Shown here: positions 1-8,748 of the stretch, in pieces | Layout: each line of letters opens with the position of its first letter | Numbering within the stretch: position 1 is the first letter of the stretch | Assembly: GCA_028281925.1 (NCBI GenBank) | Contig: JANQIX010000001.1 | Coordinates: 62,001 to 126,000, forward strand | Length of the DNA stretch: 64,000 nt | Direction: 5' to 3' | From: Alphaproteobacteria bacterium | Lineage (GTDB): Bacteria; Pseudomonadota; Alphaproteobacteria; DSM-16000; Inquilinaceae | Program-made: the position numbers and the translations under genes | Notes under the pieces: model-generated | Told to the model about the DNA's origin: nothing | Databases searched by the model: none | What the model saw: the letters and a program-made list of their open reading frames with translations, nothing else

Positions 1-365
1 ACGATGCCCATTTCAAGCTTGCCGACACGCCGGACTCCGATGCGTTCGGCGGCTGGGTGATGGTCAAGGCGACAGCAAACGAGCCCGAGGCCTTGCTGGC
101 TGCGCTAAAGGCCGGGCACTTCTACGCCACCCAGGGGCCGGAATTCCGGGACCTCTCAATCGAAGGCGGCGCGCTGCACGTCACCTGCACGCCGGTGCAG
201 CGGGTCATAGCCGTCGGCCGCCCGCCGAAGTCGGAGCGCGTGGCCGGCGCCGCGCTGACGCGCGCCACCCTGCCGCTGGAGAAATTCAAGGGCTCCTGGG
301 TCCGGATCGTCCTTACCGATGCCGCGGGCAAGCGGGCCTGGAGCAACCCGATCCACCTGGGCTAA
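1..365 (+). CDS. PHP-domain metallohydrolase-like protein, C-terminal part
   Basis: The open frame enters from the left edge and stops at the TAA ending at 365, so only about 120 C-terminal residues are seen. The end has the pattern found at the C-terminus of bacterial PHP-domain proteins: an Asp-Ala-His start, then a GGWVMVKA segment, an AGHFYATQGPEF segment, and a beta-rich tail ending in WSNPIHLG. In that family the YATQGP segment follows the metal-binding PHP core and a small beta domain closes the protein. The catalytic half is outside the window, so substrate and start cannot be judged. The GTG at 57 is internal and not a credible start. Confidence 0.6.
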   Translation, partial: DAHFKLADTPDSDAFGGWVMVKATANEPEALLAALKAGHFYATQGPEFRDLSIEGGALHVTCTPVQRVIAVGRPPKSERVAGAALTRATLPLEKFKGSWVRIVLTDAAGKRAWSNPIHLG

Positions 366-537
366 ACGCCGCTCGGCGGCACAAGCACCTGTTCTCGATC
401 CCTATCTGCCGCCTTCCCGGATATCGACTCGCCATTGCCGGGGCGTCGGCTACCATGGCCGCGCCTGGGTTCGCAGGCGGGGAACCTCCGCCGACCGACT
501 GCAGGTGGACCAATGTCGAACTTCGGGGGCTTCAGAC

Positions 538-789
538 ATGGGTATCATTTCTTGGATCGTTCTTGGTCTTGTGGCGGGTCTGTTGGCAAAGCTGCTGGTG
601 CCCGGGCGCGACCCGGGCGGGCTGATCATCACCATCGTCATCGGCGTGGTCGGCGCCGTCGTCGGCGGATTCATCGCCAGCCTGATCGGGCTGGGGAGCG
701 TAACCGGCTTCAACCTCTACAGCATCCTGGTCGCCGTTGGCGGCGCGGTCCTGCTGCTGGTGGGGTATCGCTTCGTCAAGAGCCGCTGA
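538..789 (+). CDS. GlsB/YeaQ/YmgE-family small membrane protein
   Basis: An 83-residue, very hydrophobic protein starting MGIISWIVLGLVAGLLAKLL. It has three predicted membrane segments (about residues 3-20, 29-50 and 57-77), separated by a short basic/acidic loop with PGRDPGG. That loop and the Gly-rich second helix are the signature of the transglycosylase-associated / YeaQ-YmgE family. These are inner-membrane proteins often induced by stress, with no defined biochemical activity. The ATG at 538 is chosen because the family begins exactly here; the frame is open further upstream, but that extension is not membrane-like. It appears to be a single gene. Confidence 0.85.
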   Translation: MGIISWIVLGLVAGLLAKLLVPGRDPGGLIITIVIGVVGAVVGGFIASLIGLGSVTGFNLYSILVAVGGAVLLLVGYRFVKSR

Positions 790-915
790 TATGTGAGACC
801 GCGGGACTGCCGACGGCGGGCGCGGTCACGGACCTGGCGGCCGCAACCCCGCCGCTGTTCAGTCCAAGGCTCTCAGTCCCGAATGCCTGCCCCGCGCCCC
901 CAGGCCGTCTCGGCC

Positions 916-1416
916 TCATATGCCGCATCCGTACTGGTAGTATTCCTGAGGCCCATCATACGCGGTGATCTCAGCAACGATCTGATCGCGGGAATTTATC
1001 AGCAACAGCGTGTCGTCCAGGCTCCATTCCGCCAGGTTGCAGCCGAAATGCGCGCTTCCCGAAAACCAGGTGCCATTGATGCAGAGCCGACTGCCCCGGA
1101 CCGACCAACCGCCGACAAAGTCATCTTCCTCACCACTCCAATCAACCCAAAAAGATTCGTAAGATCCGTTCGCGTCAAAATATCCGCATTCGAAAGACCC
1201 ATCCCATTGAGTGCCCTCAAAATACTCGATCAACGCACTGCCGTTGCTCAGATACTGGTTAATCTCCCGAGCGTTCGCCACGGGTGACTGGCTGGCAGGG
1301 CCAACACCGCCCCCGCCGCCGGGCCCCGGACCGGTCTGCACACCACCGCCAGCCGGCACGCAGGCGCCCAAGGCTACGGTCACAACAGCAACTGCAGCGG
1401 ATTTACATTTCGTCAT
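916..1416 (-). CDS. Hypothetical exported lipoprotein
   Basis: A 166-residue protein with a lipoprotein signal: basic start MTKCKS, hydrophobic stretch AAVAVVTVA, then lipobox LGAC with the acylated Cys at residue 19. A Gly/Pro-rich linker (residues about 22-42) follows, then a globular domain rich in Trp, Tyr, Gly and acidic residues with Cys pairs near residues 77 and 112. I do not recognise the domain; the GSFECGYFDANGSYES and RLCINGTWF segments suggest a small beta fold of secreted type. It stands alone on this strand with its own promoter candidate and a GGGAGG ribosome-binding site. Confidence 0.7.
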   Translation of the reverse strand: MTKCKSAAVAVVTVALGACVPAGGGVQTGPGPGGGGGVGPASQSPVANAREINQYLSNGSALIEYFEGTQWDGSFECGYFDANGSYESFWVDWSGEEDDFVGGWSVRGSRLCINGTWFSGSAHFGCNLAEWSLDDTLLLINSRDQIVAEITAYDGPQEYYQYGCGI

Positions 1417-1446
1417 CGCCTACGCCCTCCCAATCTATTTCGTCGA

Positions 1447-1475
1447 ATACTAGCATTGTCTTGACGATCCGCCAA
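1447..1475 (-). promoter_or_regulatory. Sigma-70-type promoter for the lipoprotein gene
   Basis: Reading the minus strand, TTGGCG at 1475-1470 and TAGTAT at 1452-1447 are separated by 17 bases. The -10 box lies about 30 bases upstream of the ATG at 1416, and GGGAGG sits between them. The hexamers are 4/6 matches each, so this is a reasonable but unproven call. Confidence 0.45.
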
Positions 1476-1601
1476 TTCATCGCGGCGCGCGGCGCAGCAG
1501 GCACCGTTGGCGCCATCCGCCCTGTGGCAGCCTCCAGCCGAAAGGACTAGGGTCCCAGCATTGCCGGCCTGCACTGGGCCCAGGACACATGCGAGGCGGC
1601 C

Positions 1602-2024
1602 ATGTCACTCAACGTCTACCTGAACTTCGCCGGAAACTGCCGTGAAGCCTTCGAGTTCTACCGGGCTGCCTTCGGTGGCGAGTTCTCGCGCTTTTCGACC
1701 TACGCCGATGGGCCGCCCGGTATGACGGTGCCTGACGCCGAACGGGACTGGGTCATGCATGTCTCGCTGCCCGTGGGCGAGACTGTGCTGATGGGCAGCG
1801 ACGTCAGCTCCGCGTTCGGACCGCCGCCCACAGTCGGTGACAACGTGTCGATCTCGATCCTCGGCGAGAGCCGGGAGCACTGCGATGCGATGTTCGCCAA
1901 GCTCTCCGACGGCGGAACACCCAAGATGGCGCCGCAAGACATGTTCTGGGGCGCCTATTTCGGCATGTGGACCGACAGGTTCGGCATCCACTGGATGATC
2001 AATTACGAGCTGCCGCAAGCCTGA
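1602..2024 (+). CDS. VOC-family protein, PhnB/glyoxalase-like
   Basis: A 140-residue protein beginning MSLNVYLNFAGNCREAFEFY, the usual opening of PhnB-type proteins of the vicinal oxygen chelate superfamily. The paired beta-alpha-beta-beta-beta modules end with the WGAYFGMWTDRFGIHWMINYE segment typical of the family (WG..FG...D.FG..W). Members bind a metal or small ligand in a beta-barrel cleft, but individual substrates are rarely known. The length is normal and the start follows a GAGG box. It is not in an obvious operon. Enzymatic activity is not implied. Confidence 0.85.
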   Translation: MSLNVYLNFAGNCREAFEFYRAAFGGEFSRFSTYADGPPGMTVPDAERDWVMHVSLPVGETVLMGSDVSSAFGPPPTVGDNVSISILGESREHCDAMFAKLSDGGTPKMAPQDMFWGAYFGMWTDRFGIHWMINYELPQA

Positions 2025-2209
2025 CAACGCGATAGACGCGCTGCCTGCCCAAATGGCGGGCGCCGCTGGTCGCCTGGCCCCTGCCGCTGTCCGAAACGGA
2101 GCCCGCGCCGTTTCCGCGCAGGGTGCCGTTGCGATGCAGGATTTCGGTCCACGCCGCCCATATGCCTTTTGGCGACGGCCAACACGCACGTCACAAGAAG
2201 AGCATTTGG

Positions 2210-2908
2210 ATGCGCGCGAGATACGTTCCTTACTACGTCGGCGGCTTCATGCTGCTGCCTTATGCCATCTGGCTGGTCCTTTGGGCGACAGTCATTCCGG
2301 GCCCGAAGCATGGCTTCTACCAGCCGATGTCCATGGCCATGTTCGCGGTGTCCATTCCGCTGGTCGCGTGGTTCTTCCTCTCTAATCTGGGTTTCTTGTC
2401 GAACAGTATTGCCGGAGGCAACGCTTTCCGCCGTCCACAGGGCCGGTGGGTTCGCTGGACGCTGGATGGGCTTCCGTCCGCGGCGCTGCTGATCGGGTGT
2501 GCCTGCGTCCCCTACCTTTTGGCCGCGGGCGAACCGCTTGCTCTTGCGCCGCTGCCGGCCCTGATGGGGCTGGGCATCGCCTGGGCCATTCGCCGGGGCG
2601 AGGCCGCTCGCGCGCATGACGGCAGTCCACCCGATGCGGCCGGCGGCACACGGGCATTGGGGGCGCAGGCAGCCGGGCCTGGGCTGGGCCGGACGGCCAT
2701 GAACGCGGTCTTCTTGCTGCCGGTTGTCGGATGGATGCTGCGAGAGGCGGTCCGCGGAAGCGAAGAAGATCAGAAGTTCTTCGCCCTCAACCTCTCGCTC
2801 GGGGCCGTCCTCGTCGCCCTGTTGTTCGGCATCCAGGGCCTGTTTGTCGTCGCTCTGGCACTGACGCCCATCGCTCTGCTGATGATCGTGCTGATCACGC
2901 GGGGATAG
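2210..2908 (+). CDS. Hypothetical polytopic membrane protein
   Basis: From the ATG at 2210 the protein has 232 residues and opens directly with a membrane segment (about residues 9-30, YYVGGFMLLPYAIWLVLWA). Further segments lie near 41-62, 85-105 and 110-126, and a C-terminal group at about 162-180 and 190-230. A polar loop at about 128-160 is rich in Ala and Gly. I do not recognise a family. In-frame starts at 2123 and 2162 would add a basic, non-conserved-looking leader, so the shorter form is preferred with moderate certainty. A predicted hairpin follows the stop codon. Confidence 0.6.
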   Translation: MRARYVPYYVGGFMLLPYAIWLVLWATVIPGPKHGFYQPMSMAMFAVSIPLVAWFFLSNLGFLSNSIAGGNAFRRPQGRWVRWTLDGLPSAALLIGCACVPYLLAAGEPLALAPLPALMGLGIAWAIRRGEAARAHDGSPPDAAGGTRALGAQAAGPGLGRTAMNAVFLLPVVGWMLREAVRGSEEDQKFFALNLSLGAVLVALLFGIQGLFVVALALTPIALLMIVLITRG

Positions 2909-2920
2909 TGGTCGGGACTA

Positions 2921-2969
2921 TGGCCGAGGCGCGCTTCGCCGGTAACGGCGGCTGAAGTGGCCTCGGCCA
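2921..2969. terminator. Hairpin between convergent genes
   Basis: TGGCCGAGG at 2921-2929 pairs perfectly with CCTCGGCCA at 2961-2969. The loop holds a second small stem (GCCG-GTAA-CGGC flanked by CTTC/GAAG). It lies between a plus-strand gene ending at 2908 and a minus-strand gene ending at 2992, so it could terminate both. No U-run follows, so intrinsic termination is plausible but not certain. Confidence 0.5.
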
Positions 2970-2991
2970 AACTAGCGGGCAGAGGTGACCT

Positions 2992-4428
2992 CTAGGTCGG
3001 CCAGCCGCTGATCGCCTTGACCTCCAGGAACTCATCGATTCCCCAATGGCCGCCTTCCCGGCCGTTGCCGGATTGCTTGTAGCCCCCGAAGGGCAATCCC
3101 GAAGCCCTGGATTTGCGGTTCATCTGGACCATGCCGGTACGCAGCCGGCGGGCAACGCGCCGCGCCCGCTCAGGATCGCCCGTCTGCACGTAAGAGGTCA
3201 GACCATAGTCCGTATCGTTGGCCATCTCGATCGCCTCGTCCTCTCCGTCAAAGGGCGTCATGGCCAGGACCGGGCCGAAGATTTCCTCCCGCCAGATGGT
3301 CATCTCCGGCGTCACATCGGCGAAGACGGTCGGCCGGACGAACCAGCCGCGATTGACCCCGTCGGGACGCCCTAGCCCACCGGCCACCAGCCGCGCGCCT
3401 TCGGCCATGCCCGTCTCGATCAGGCCCTGCACCTTGGCGAACTGCTGCTCCGACACCAGCGGGCCGATGTGGTTGCCGGCACGCATCGGCAGATCCACCC
3501 GCGTGGCGCTGGCGGTCTCGGCTGCGATCTCAATGGCCTCGTCATACACGCCGCGTTCCACCAGCATGCGCGACGGGGCGTTGCAGGATTGTCCGGTGTT
3601 GTTGAAGCACAGTGCTGCGCCGTAACGGACGGATTTCGCCAGGTCACAATCCGCGAACACCAGGTTGGGCGATTTGCCGCCAAGCTCAAGCGACACACGC
3701 TTCACGGTGTCCGCGGCAACTTTGGAGATGGCAATGCCGGCCCGTGTGGAGCCGGTGAACGACACTACGTCCACGTCCTTGTGCGTGGTCAGCGCCGTGC
3801 CCGCCCCGGCGCCGTCGCCATGGATCAGGTTGAAGACACCGGCGGGCAGGCCCGCCTCGTCCAAGAACTCCGCGAACAGCACGGCGGACATCGGCGCAAT
3901 CTCGGACGGCTTCAGCACCATGGTGCAGCCGGCGGCAAGGGCGGCGCCGACCTTCAGGCTGATCTGGTTCATCGGCCAGTTCCACGGCGTGATCAGTGCT
4001 GCTACACCGACCGGCTCCAGCGCGATGTGGTGTTCCGGCATGTCGGGGCGGAAGGCGTGCTCCAACGACATGCCCTCTAGCGCATCCGCGAACGCCCGCA
4101 GGTGATCCACGCCGGCGGCCGCCTGGGCGTGCAGCGCCAGGTCCATGGGTGCGCCCATATCCTGCGAGATGACGGCCGCCATGTCGTCGATGCGCCGGTC
4201 ATAGACGGCGATCACGCGGCGCAGCGCATCCAGGCGCTCGTCCTTGGTGGTGGTCGCCCAGGCGGGGAAGGCGCGGCGCGCGGCGCCGACGGCCGCGTTC
4301 ACCTCTACCTCCGTCGCCCAGGCGATGTTGGTGAACGCCTCTTCCGTCGATGGATTGAAGACCGGGTGCGGCGTCGGCGCCATCGGCTGGCGCCACGCCC
4401 CATCGATGTAGAACTGCATACCTTTCAT
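2992..4428 (-). CDS. NAD(P)-dependent aldehyde dehydrogenase
   Basis: From the ATG at 4428 (preceded by AGGGGA at good spacing) the protein has 478 residues, the usual ALDH length. The Rossmann/catalytic landmarks are in place: PWNWP at 148-152 with the oxyanion Asn150, FTGSTRAG around 224-231 for cofactor binding, Glu248 in SLELGG as general base, Cys282 in NTGQSCNAPSR as nucleophile, and EEIFGPVL near the C-terminal third. It oxidises an aldehyde to the acid; the substrate cannot be read from sequence. An upstream in-frame extension to 4578 lacks ALDH similarity and is left out. The next gene upstream is the separate beta-lactamase-like gene on the same strand. Confidence 0.92.
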   Translation of the reverse strand: MKGMQFYIDGAWRQPMAPTPHPVFNPSTEEAFTNIAWATEVEVNAAVGAARRAFPAWATTTKDERLDALRRVIAVYDRRIDDMAAVISQDMGAPMDLALHAQAAAGVDHLRAFADALEGMSLEHAFRPDMPEHHIALEPVGVAALITPWNWPMNQISLKVGAALAAGCTMVLKPSEIAPMSAVLFAEFLDEAGLPAGVFNLIHGDGAGAGTALTTHKDVDVVSFTGSTRAGIAISKVAADTVKRVSLELGGKSPNLVFADCDLAKSVRYGAALCFNNTGQSCNAPSRMLVERGVYDEAIEIAAETASATRVDLPMRAGNHIGPLVSEQQFAKVQGLIETGMAEGARLVAGGLGRPDGVNRGWFVRPTVFADVTPEMTIWREEIFGPVLAMTPFDGEDEAIEMANDTDYGLTSYVQTGDPERARRVARRLRTGMVQMNRKSRASGLPFGGYKQSGNGREGGHWGIDEFLEVKAISGWPT

Positions 4429-4583
4429 GATTGTCCCCTGTTGACGACGCCCGGCCGCTCCCGGCCGCCCGGCGTGCATTCCGGTGTTGCCCTGCCGAAA
4501 CGGCACGGACCTGATCGATCCCTCGCAGGCTGCCCGGCCCATGCCCAAGAGACAGGGGCCGGCAACCCGCCTTCTCAACTCGC

Positions 4584-5465
4584 CTACGGCAGGGCGCCGA
4601 TGGCCGTCAATGCCGCCCGCGCCGTGCCACTTCGTCTTCTCAGGTCGTGTTCTGGATCCGCCATGTCCATGTTGAAAGCGAAGACATAGGTCTCCGCCTC
4701 ACCCCGAACCGTCGATTCCAGCCAGCCGACATGCCAGCCGATATCCATGAGCTCGCCGTCGCTGCGCCATCCGGTCTTGGCATAGAGTGTCCAGCCGTCC
4801 CCGCCATCGGCCCGCATGATCTGCGCTGCGGCCGCGTATGTCTGTTCCGACAGCGGCAGATCCTGCCGCGCCAGCCGTGCCAGAAAGTCCGTCTGCTCTC
4901 GTACGGAGATGGCAAGCGGCCCCGCCAGCCAGTAGGTCGTGAGATCCGCCGCGCCACCGACATCGTGGTTGCCGTAGTCGAAGCGCTCCAGCCAGTCGGC
5001 CATGGTGGCGCGGCCGAGGCTGGAGGTGATCTGCTGATACACCCACACGGCGGAACGGGCATAGGCCGTGGCCATGGTCTGGTCCTGGTTCCAGGCTGCG
5101 ATGCTGCGTTCCACACCGTCCCAGGCAAACGATGTCTCGGGGCCGTCGACAAGGCCCGTTTCCAGAGCGATCAGCGTATGGGGAATCTTAGAGGTCGACG
5201 CAGGTTCCAAGCGCTGGTCGACACGTGCGCCGCCCGAAGCCCACTCGGCACCATCCTCCAGCCGCACGACCAACAGCGCCGAGCGGGCGGGATCCACGCC
5301 CTCCGCCATCACGATGGCCGAAAGGTCGGTCGCCGCCTGTTGCGCCGGTGCCTCGGCGGTCATGGCTACGGCTGTAAATGTGCCTGCCGCCGTCAGCACG
5401 ACGCCCCTCACCGTCCTGTGCAACCGGGACCCGATCCCGGACTTGCGAAAGCCGATCACGAACAC
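4584..5465 (-). CDS. Class D (OXA-type) beta-lactamase-like protein
   Basis: A 293-residue protein with an N-terminal export signal (hydrophobic run at about 20-36, likely cleaved after APAQQA). The class D active-site motifs are present in order and spacing: S90-T-S-K93 (nucleophile Ser and the Lys that is carbamylated in this class), S138-A-V140, Y164-G-N166 and K230-T-G232. The surrounding WVYQ, LAISVREQTDFLARL and DIGWHVGW segments also fit OXA enzymes. Most class D enzymes have STFK, so the STSK variant is a small oddity. Expected to act in the periplasm on beta-lactams or as a penicillin-recognising protein. No regulator (BlaR/BlaI or BlrAB) is adjacent and there is no mobile element, which suggests an intrinsic chromosomal gene. 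Confidence 0.85.
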   Translation of the reverse strand: MFVIGFRKSGIGSRLHRTVRGVVLTAAGTFTAVAMTAEAPAQQAATDLSAIVMAEGVDPARSALLVVRLEDGAEWASGGARVDQRLEPASTSKIPHTLIALETGLVDGPETSFAWDGVERSIAAWNQDQTMATAYARSAVWVYQQITSSLGRATMADWLERFDYGNHDVGGAADLTTYWLAGPLAISVREQTDFLARLARQDLPLSEQTYAAAAQIMRADGGDGWTLYAKTGWRSDGELMDIGWHVGWLESTVRGEAETYVFAFNMDMADPEHDLRRRSGTARAALTAIGALP

Positions 5466-5566
5466 ACTCCATTGTTCTCGGAAGCCGAAACGATACGGGC
5501 GCCGGTCTGCGCGCCGATTGCGGCCCGATAGCGGCCCGATCGTGTCGAGAGGCTGCGGTTGGCGCC

Positions 5567-7291
5567 TCAGGCGGCGATCAGCTCGAACCGGTCGACGTCG
5601 ACCAGGCCGCGGTCGGTGATCTTCAGGTGCGGGATCACCGGCAGGGCCAGGAAGGCCAGGGCTATGAAGGGTTCGCCGAGAGGGCAGCCCAGGGCAGTAC
5701 TGGCATCGTGAAGGCGGACCAGCGTCCGGCAGACCTCCTCCACCGGGCGGTCGCTCATCAGCCCGGCGATCGGCAAGGCGAGTTCGGCCACCGCTTGTCC
5801 GCCGCGGGCGACGACGAACCCGCCCTCCAACTCGATCAGCCGGTTCACGGCGACGGCCATATCGGCATCGTTGTCGCCGACGACCACGACGTTGTGGCTG
5901 TCATGCCCGACGCTGGAGGCTAGGGCCCCGCCGCGCAGGCCGAACCCGTGCACGAACCCACGACCGATGCCGCCATTGATGCCGTGACGCTCCAGCACGC
6001 AGACCTTCAGCACGTCCCGTTCGGGATCCGCCAGCCAGAGGCCATCGCGTACGGACGGCGACATCGCCAGCCGATCCGTCACCAACGACCCCGGATTGAG
6101 GCCGATCACAGGTGCGGTGGTCCCGCGCGCCGGTACGGCAAAGGCCTCCGGCGTCACGCGGCCGAGATGGACGGAGCGCCGGCCGACAGGTGCAAGCAGA
6201 CGCCGCCCTGCAAACGTCGCATCGTCCACGGGCCGGCCGCCGGCGATCACCTGGCGCACGCCGCAGGCCTCCAGATCTTCCACCAGCACGATATCGGCGC
6301 GATAGCCGGGCGCGATCAGCCCGCGATCTGTCAGGCCGAAGGCGTTGGCCGGCGACCATGAGGCTGCCCGGTAGGCCGCGGTCATCGGCGCACCCGCGGC
6401 AATGGCTTTGCGGATGCAGTGGTCGATATGGCCTTCCTCGGCGATATCCAGCGGGCTTCGGTCGTCGGTGCAAAAGGCGGCAAAGGGCGAGGTGAAGTCC
6501 GTTAAGAGCGGTGCCAGAGTGTCGGCGTCCTTCGCCACGCTGCCCTCGCGCATGAAGATGCGCAGGCCGCGCTTCAGCTTGTCCGCCGCCTCCTCAGCCG
6601 ATGTGCTCTCATGGTCGTTGCAGATACCGGCCACGGCATAGGCGTTGAGGTCGCGCCCGCGCACCAGCGGGGCATGGCCGTCGATGATCCCGCCGGAAAA
6701 GCCGGCGAGCTTGTCCAACACCTCCGGGTCGCCGTTCAACACGCCGGGGAAGTCCATCATCTCCGCCAGGCCGATCACCTTCGGATGGTCCTTCAGCGGC
6801 AGCAGATCCGCCGCCGTCAGCCGTGCGCCGGAGGTCTCCAGCGCCGTGGAGGGCACGCAGCTCGGCAGCTGCACCCGCAGGTCGAGGGCGAGCCCGGCGG
6901 CGCTCTCCAGCACATAGCGCACGCCCTCAAGGCCCAGCACATTGCCGATCTCATGTGGATCACAGACGGCTGTCGTCGTGCCGCGGGGCAGGACGCAGCG
7001 GTCGTATTCGCCCGGCACCGTCAGGCTGCTTTCGATATGCACATGGGCGTCGATGAAGCCGGGCACGGCGACGAGGCCCCGGGCATCGATCTCGCGTTCG
7101 CCGGAATAACTCTCATAGACGCCGACGATCATCCCGTCGGCGATGGCGATGTCGCCCGCTTCCAGGCGGCCGCTGGCGACGTCCAGAATGCGAGCGCCCT
7201 TGATCACCAGGTCGGCCGGCCGGCGGCCGATCGCCTGATCGATTCGCCTGGCAAGCTGGGCTGCCGTGGCAGATTTCGTAGGGATGGTCAC
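5567..7291 (-). CDS. ade: Adenine deaminase
   Basis: Converts adenine to hypoxanthine plus ammonia in purine salvage. The 574-residue protein (GTG start at 7291) shows the amidohydrolase metal motif PGFIDAHVHIESS, the PHEIGN segment, GHAPL, and ICNDHESTSAEEA, followed by FCTDDRS. These are the expected landmarks of bacterial Ade, and the C-terminal domain with LNPGSLVT and SVGHDSHNVVVVG is also present. Length is normal for the family (about 570-600). A longer in-frame opening to 7393 gives a basic leader and is not preferred. The gene is divergent from the acyltransferase gene that starts at 7485. Confidence 0.93.
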   Translation of the reverse strand: MTIPTKSATAAQLARRIDQAIGRRPADLVIKGARILDVASGRLEAGDIAIADGMIVGVYESYSGEREIDARGLVAVPGFIDAHVHIESSLTVPGEYDRCVLPRGTTTAVCDPHEIGNVLGLEGVRYVLESAAGLALDLRVQLPSCVPSTALETSGARLTAADLLPLKDHPKVIGLAEMMDFPGVLNGDPEVLDKLAGFSGGIIDGHAPLVRGRDLNAYAVAGICNDHESTSAEEAADKLKRGLRIFMREGSVAKDADTLAPLLTDFTSPFAAFCTDDRSPLDIAEEGHIDHCIRKAIAAGAPMTAAYRAASWSPANAFGLTDRGLIAPGYRADIVLVEDLEACGVRQVIAGGRPVDDATFAGRRLLAPVGRRSVHLGRVTPEAFAVPARGTTAPVIGLNPGSLVTDRLAMSPSVRDGLWLADPERDVLKVCVLERHGINGGIGRGFVHGFGLRGGALASSVGHDSHNVVVVGDNDADMAVAVNRLIELEGGFVVARGGQAVAELALPIAGLMSDRPVEEVCRTLVRLHDASTALGCPLGEPFIALAFLALPVIPHLKITDRGLVDVDRFELIAA

Positions 7292-7484
7292 GAGGGCTCG
7301 CCTGTTTGTGCGGCGCCGACCATGCGACGCATACTGGCCCCCTACCATAGCACAGACGACCGACGGACGATTGCGCGCGACATCGCGTGCCACGTCCGCT
7401 CACCCTGTCGACGCGGATGTAGGGGTAGTGTGGAAGCGGCTCGCGCGATACGTGCCGACAACTCAGGAGAGGGACCTGAAGACC

Positions 7485-8630
7485 ATGGCCGCACGGCACC
7501 TTGCCCATGTCGACTCGCTGCGCGTGGCGCTGATCGTGCTGGTGCTGGCGCATCACGCGGCCCAGCCCTACGGCCCCACCGGTGGCGCTTGGCCAGTGAC
7601 CTATCCCGACCACAGCGCCTGGCTGGGGCCGTTCTTCACGGTCAACTCGTCGTTCTTCATGGGCCTGTTCTTCATGGTCGCGGGATACTTTTCCGCCGCC
7701 GGCTGCGCGCGTCGCGGGCCGTGGGGGTTCCTGCTGGCCCGTGCGATCCGGCTGGGCCTGCCGGCACTCTTGGTCGGCTTCATCCTGCTGCCCGTGGCGC
7801 TCTACCTGTTGTCGGGGGACCTGCCGGATTTCTGGACGTTCTATGCCGACGGCTATATCGGGCAATGGCAGGTCGACTTCGCCCATGCCTGGTTCCTGCT
7901 GCACTTGCTGGCCTATTCCGCCCTGCTCTGCCTCGCGGCTGTGATCAGTCCTGGGATTCTGCGTCCGATGGCGACGGCAAGCGTGCCCAACGCGCTGATC
8001 CTGGGGGTGATGGCGGCAATGGCCGTCGCCACCTACCTGATCCGCCTCGACTACCCGGTCGACCGCTGGGTGACATTGGGCTTCGTGCTGCCGGTGGAGC
8101 CGGCGCATTTTCCGCAATACGCCATCCTGTTCTTCGGCGGCGTGCTGGCCGGCCGCTCGCGGCTGATCGAACGTATGCCGACGGGTCAGGCCTTTGGTTG
8201 GCTGCGGGTGGGCCTGGCTCTCGCGGCGCTGCCCTATGCCATCCACGCCCTGGAGATTTTTGGCGTCGACGTGCCGCGCCTGATGGCCAGCGGTGGTGAG
8301 AGCTGGCAGGCCGCCGTGCGCGCCGTTTGGGAGGCTGCGCTGTCCGTCAGCCTCGCCATCGGCCTGCCTGTGCTGTTCCGGCAGTGGCTGGCTGCCCCTT
8401 CCCCGCTTAGCCGCTTGGCGCCGATGACGATGACGGTCTACATCGTCCACGTCTTCGTGGTCGTTGTGGTGCAGGTGTTGCTGGCGCCCACCGGCCTGCC
8501 GGCGCTGGCCATGTTCGCGCTCGTCACCGCGCTGGGCACAGCCGCCAGCTTCGCCATTGCGTTCGGCTGGCATCGGGTCTGCGCCACCGCCCTGCCCCCG
8601 CGACGATCGCGCGCGGACCGAACAGCATGA
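7485..8630 (+). CDS. Acyltransferase-3 family integral membrane protein
   Basis: A 381-residue protein with about ten membrane segments. It opens with HVDSLRVALIVLVLAHHAAQ, in which the conserved His of the acyltransferase-3 family (membrane acetyl/succinyl transferases such as OafA/OpgC types) is seen. FFMGLFFMVAGYFS, HAWFLLHLL and MTVYIVHVF further match the family layout. Members transfer acyl groups to periplasmic or surface glycans; the acceptor here is unknown. ATG at 7485 is chosen because AGGAGAGGG lies just upstream, whereas the frame is open much further upstream. It is probably monocistronic. Confidence 0.82.
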   Translation: MAARHLAHVDSLRVALIVLVLAHHAAQPYGPTGGAWPVTYPDHSAWLGPFFTVNSSFFMGLFFMVAGYFSAAGCARRGPWGFLLARAIRLGLPALLVGFILLPVALYLLSGDLPDFWTFYADGYIGQWQVDFAHAWFLLHLLAYSALLCLAAVISPGILRPMATASVPNALILGVMAAMAVATYLIRLDYPVDRWVTLGFVLPVEPAHFPQYAILFFGGVLAGRSRLIERMPTGQAFGWLRVGLALAALPYAIHALEIFGVDVPRLMASGGESWQAAVRAVWEAALSVSLAIGLPVLFRQWLAAPSPLSRLAPMTMTVYIVHVFVVVVVQVLLAPTGLPALAMFALVTALGTAASFAIAFGWHRVCATALPPRRSRADRTA

Positions 8631-8651
8631 CCAATTATGTCGGAGGTGTTA

Positions 8652-8680
8652 CTTGCAGGCTGCATTGCAAAGACTGCAAG
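8652..8680. promoter_or_regulatory. Inverted repeat upstream of korA
   Basis: CTTGCAG at 8652-8658 is matched perfectly by CTGCAAG at 8674-8680 across a 15-base spacer that itself contains TGCATTGCA. It lies about 70 bases before the korA start in an otherwise gene-free gap, so it is a candidate operator or mRNA leader stem. No regulator family can be assigned. Confidence 0.3.
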
Positions 8681-8748
8681 CTAACTGAGGCTAGAAAGAC
8701 CTATCTAACGATCACAACGGCCATGATCGCCCCCCACCAGGACCAACG

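Noticed and set aside
6611-8299. Large open frames opposite or across ade and the acyltransferase gene
   Set aside because: They are shadows caused by high GC; the sequences are Arg/Ala/Gly-rich without motifs, while ade and the acyltransferase have full family signatures.
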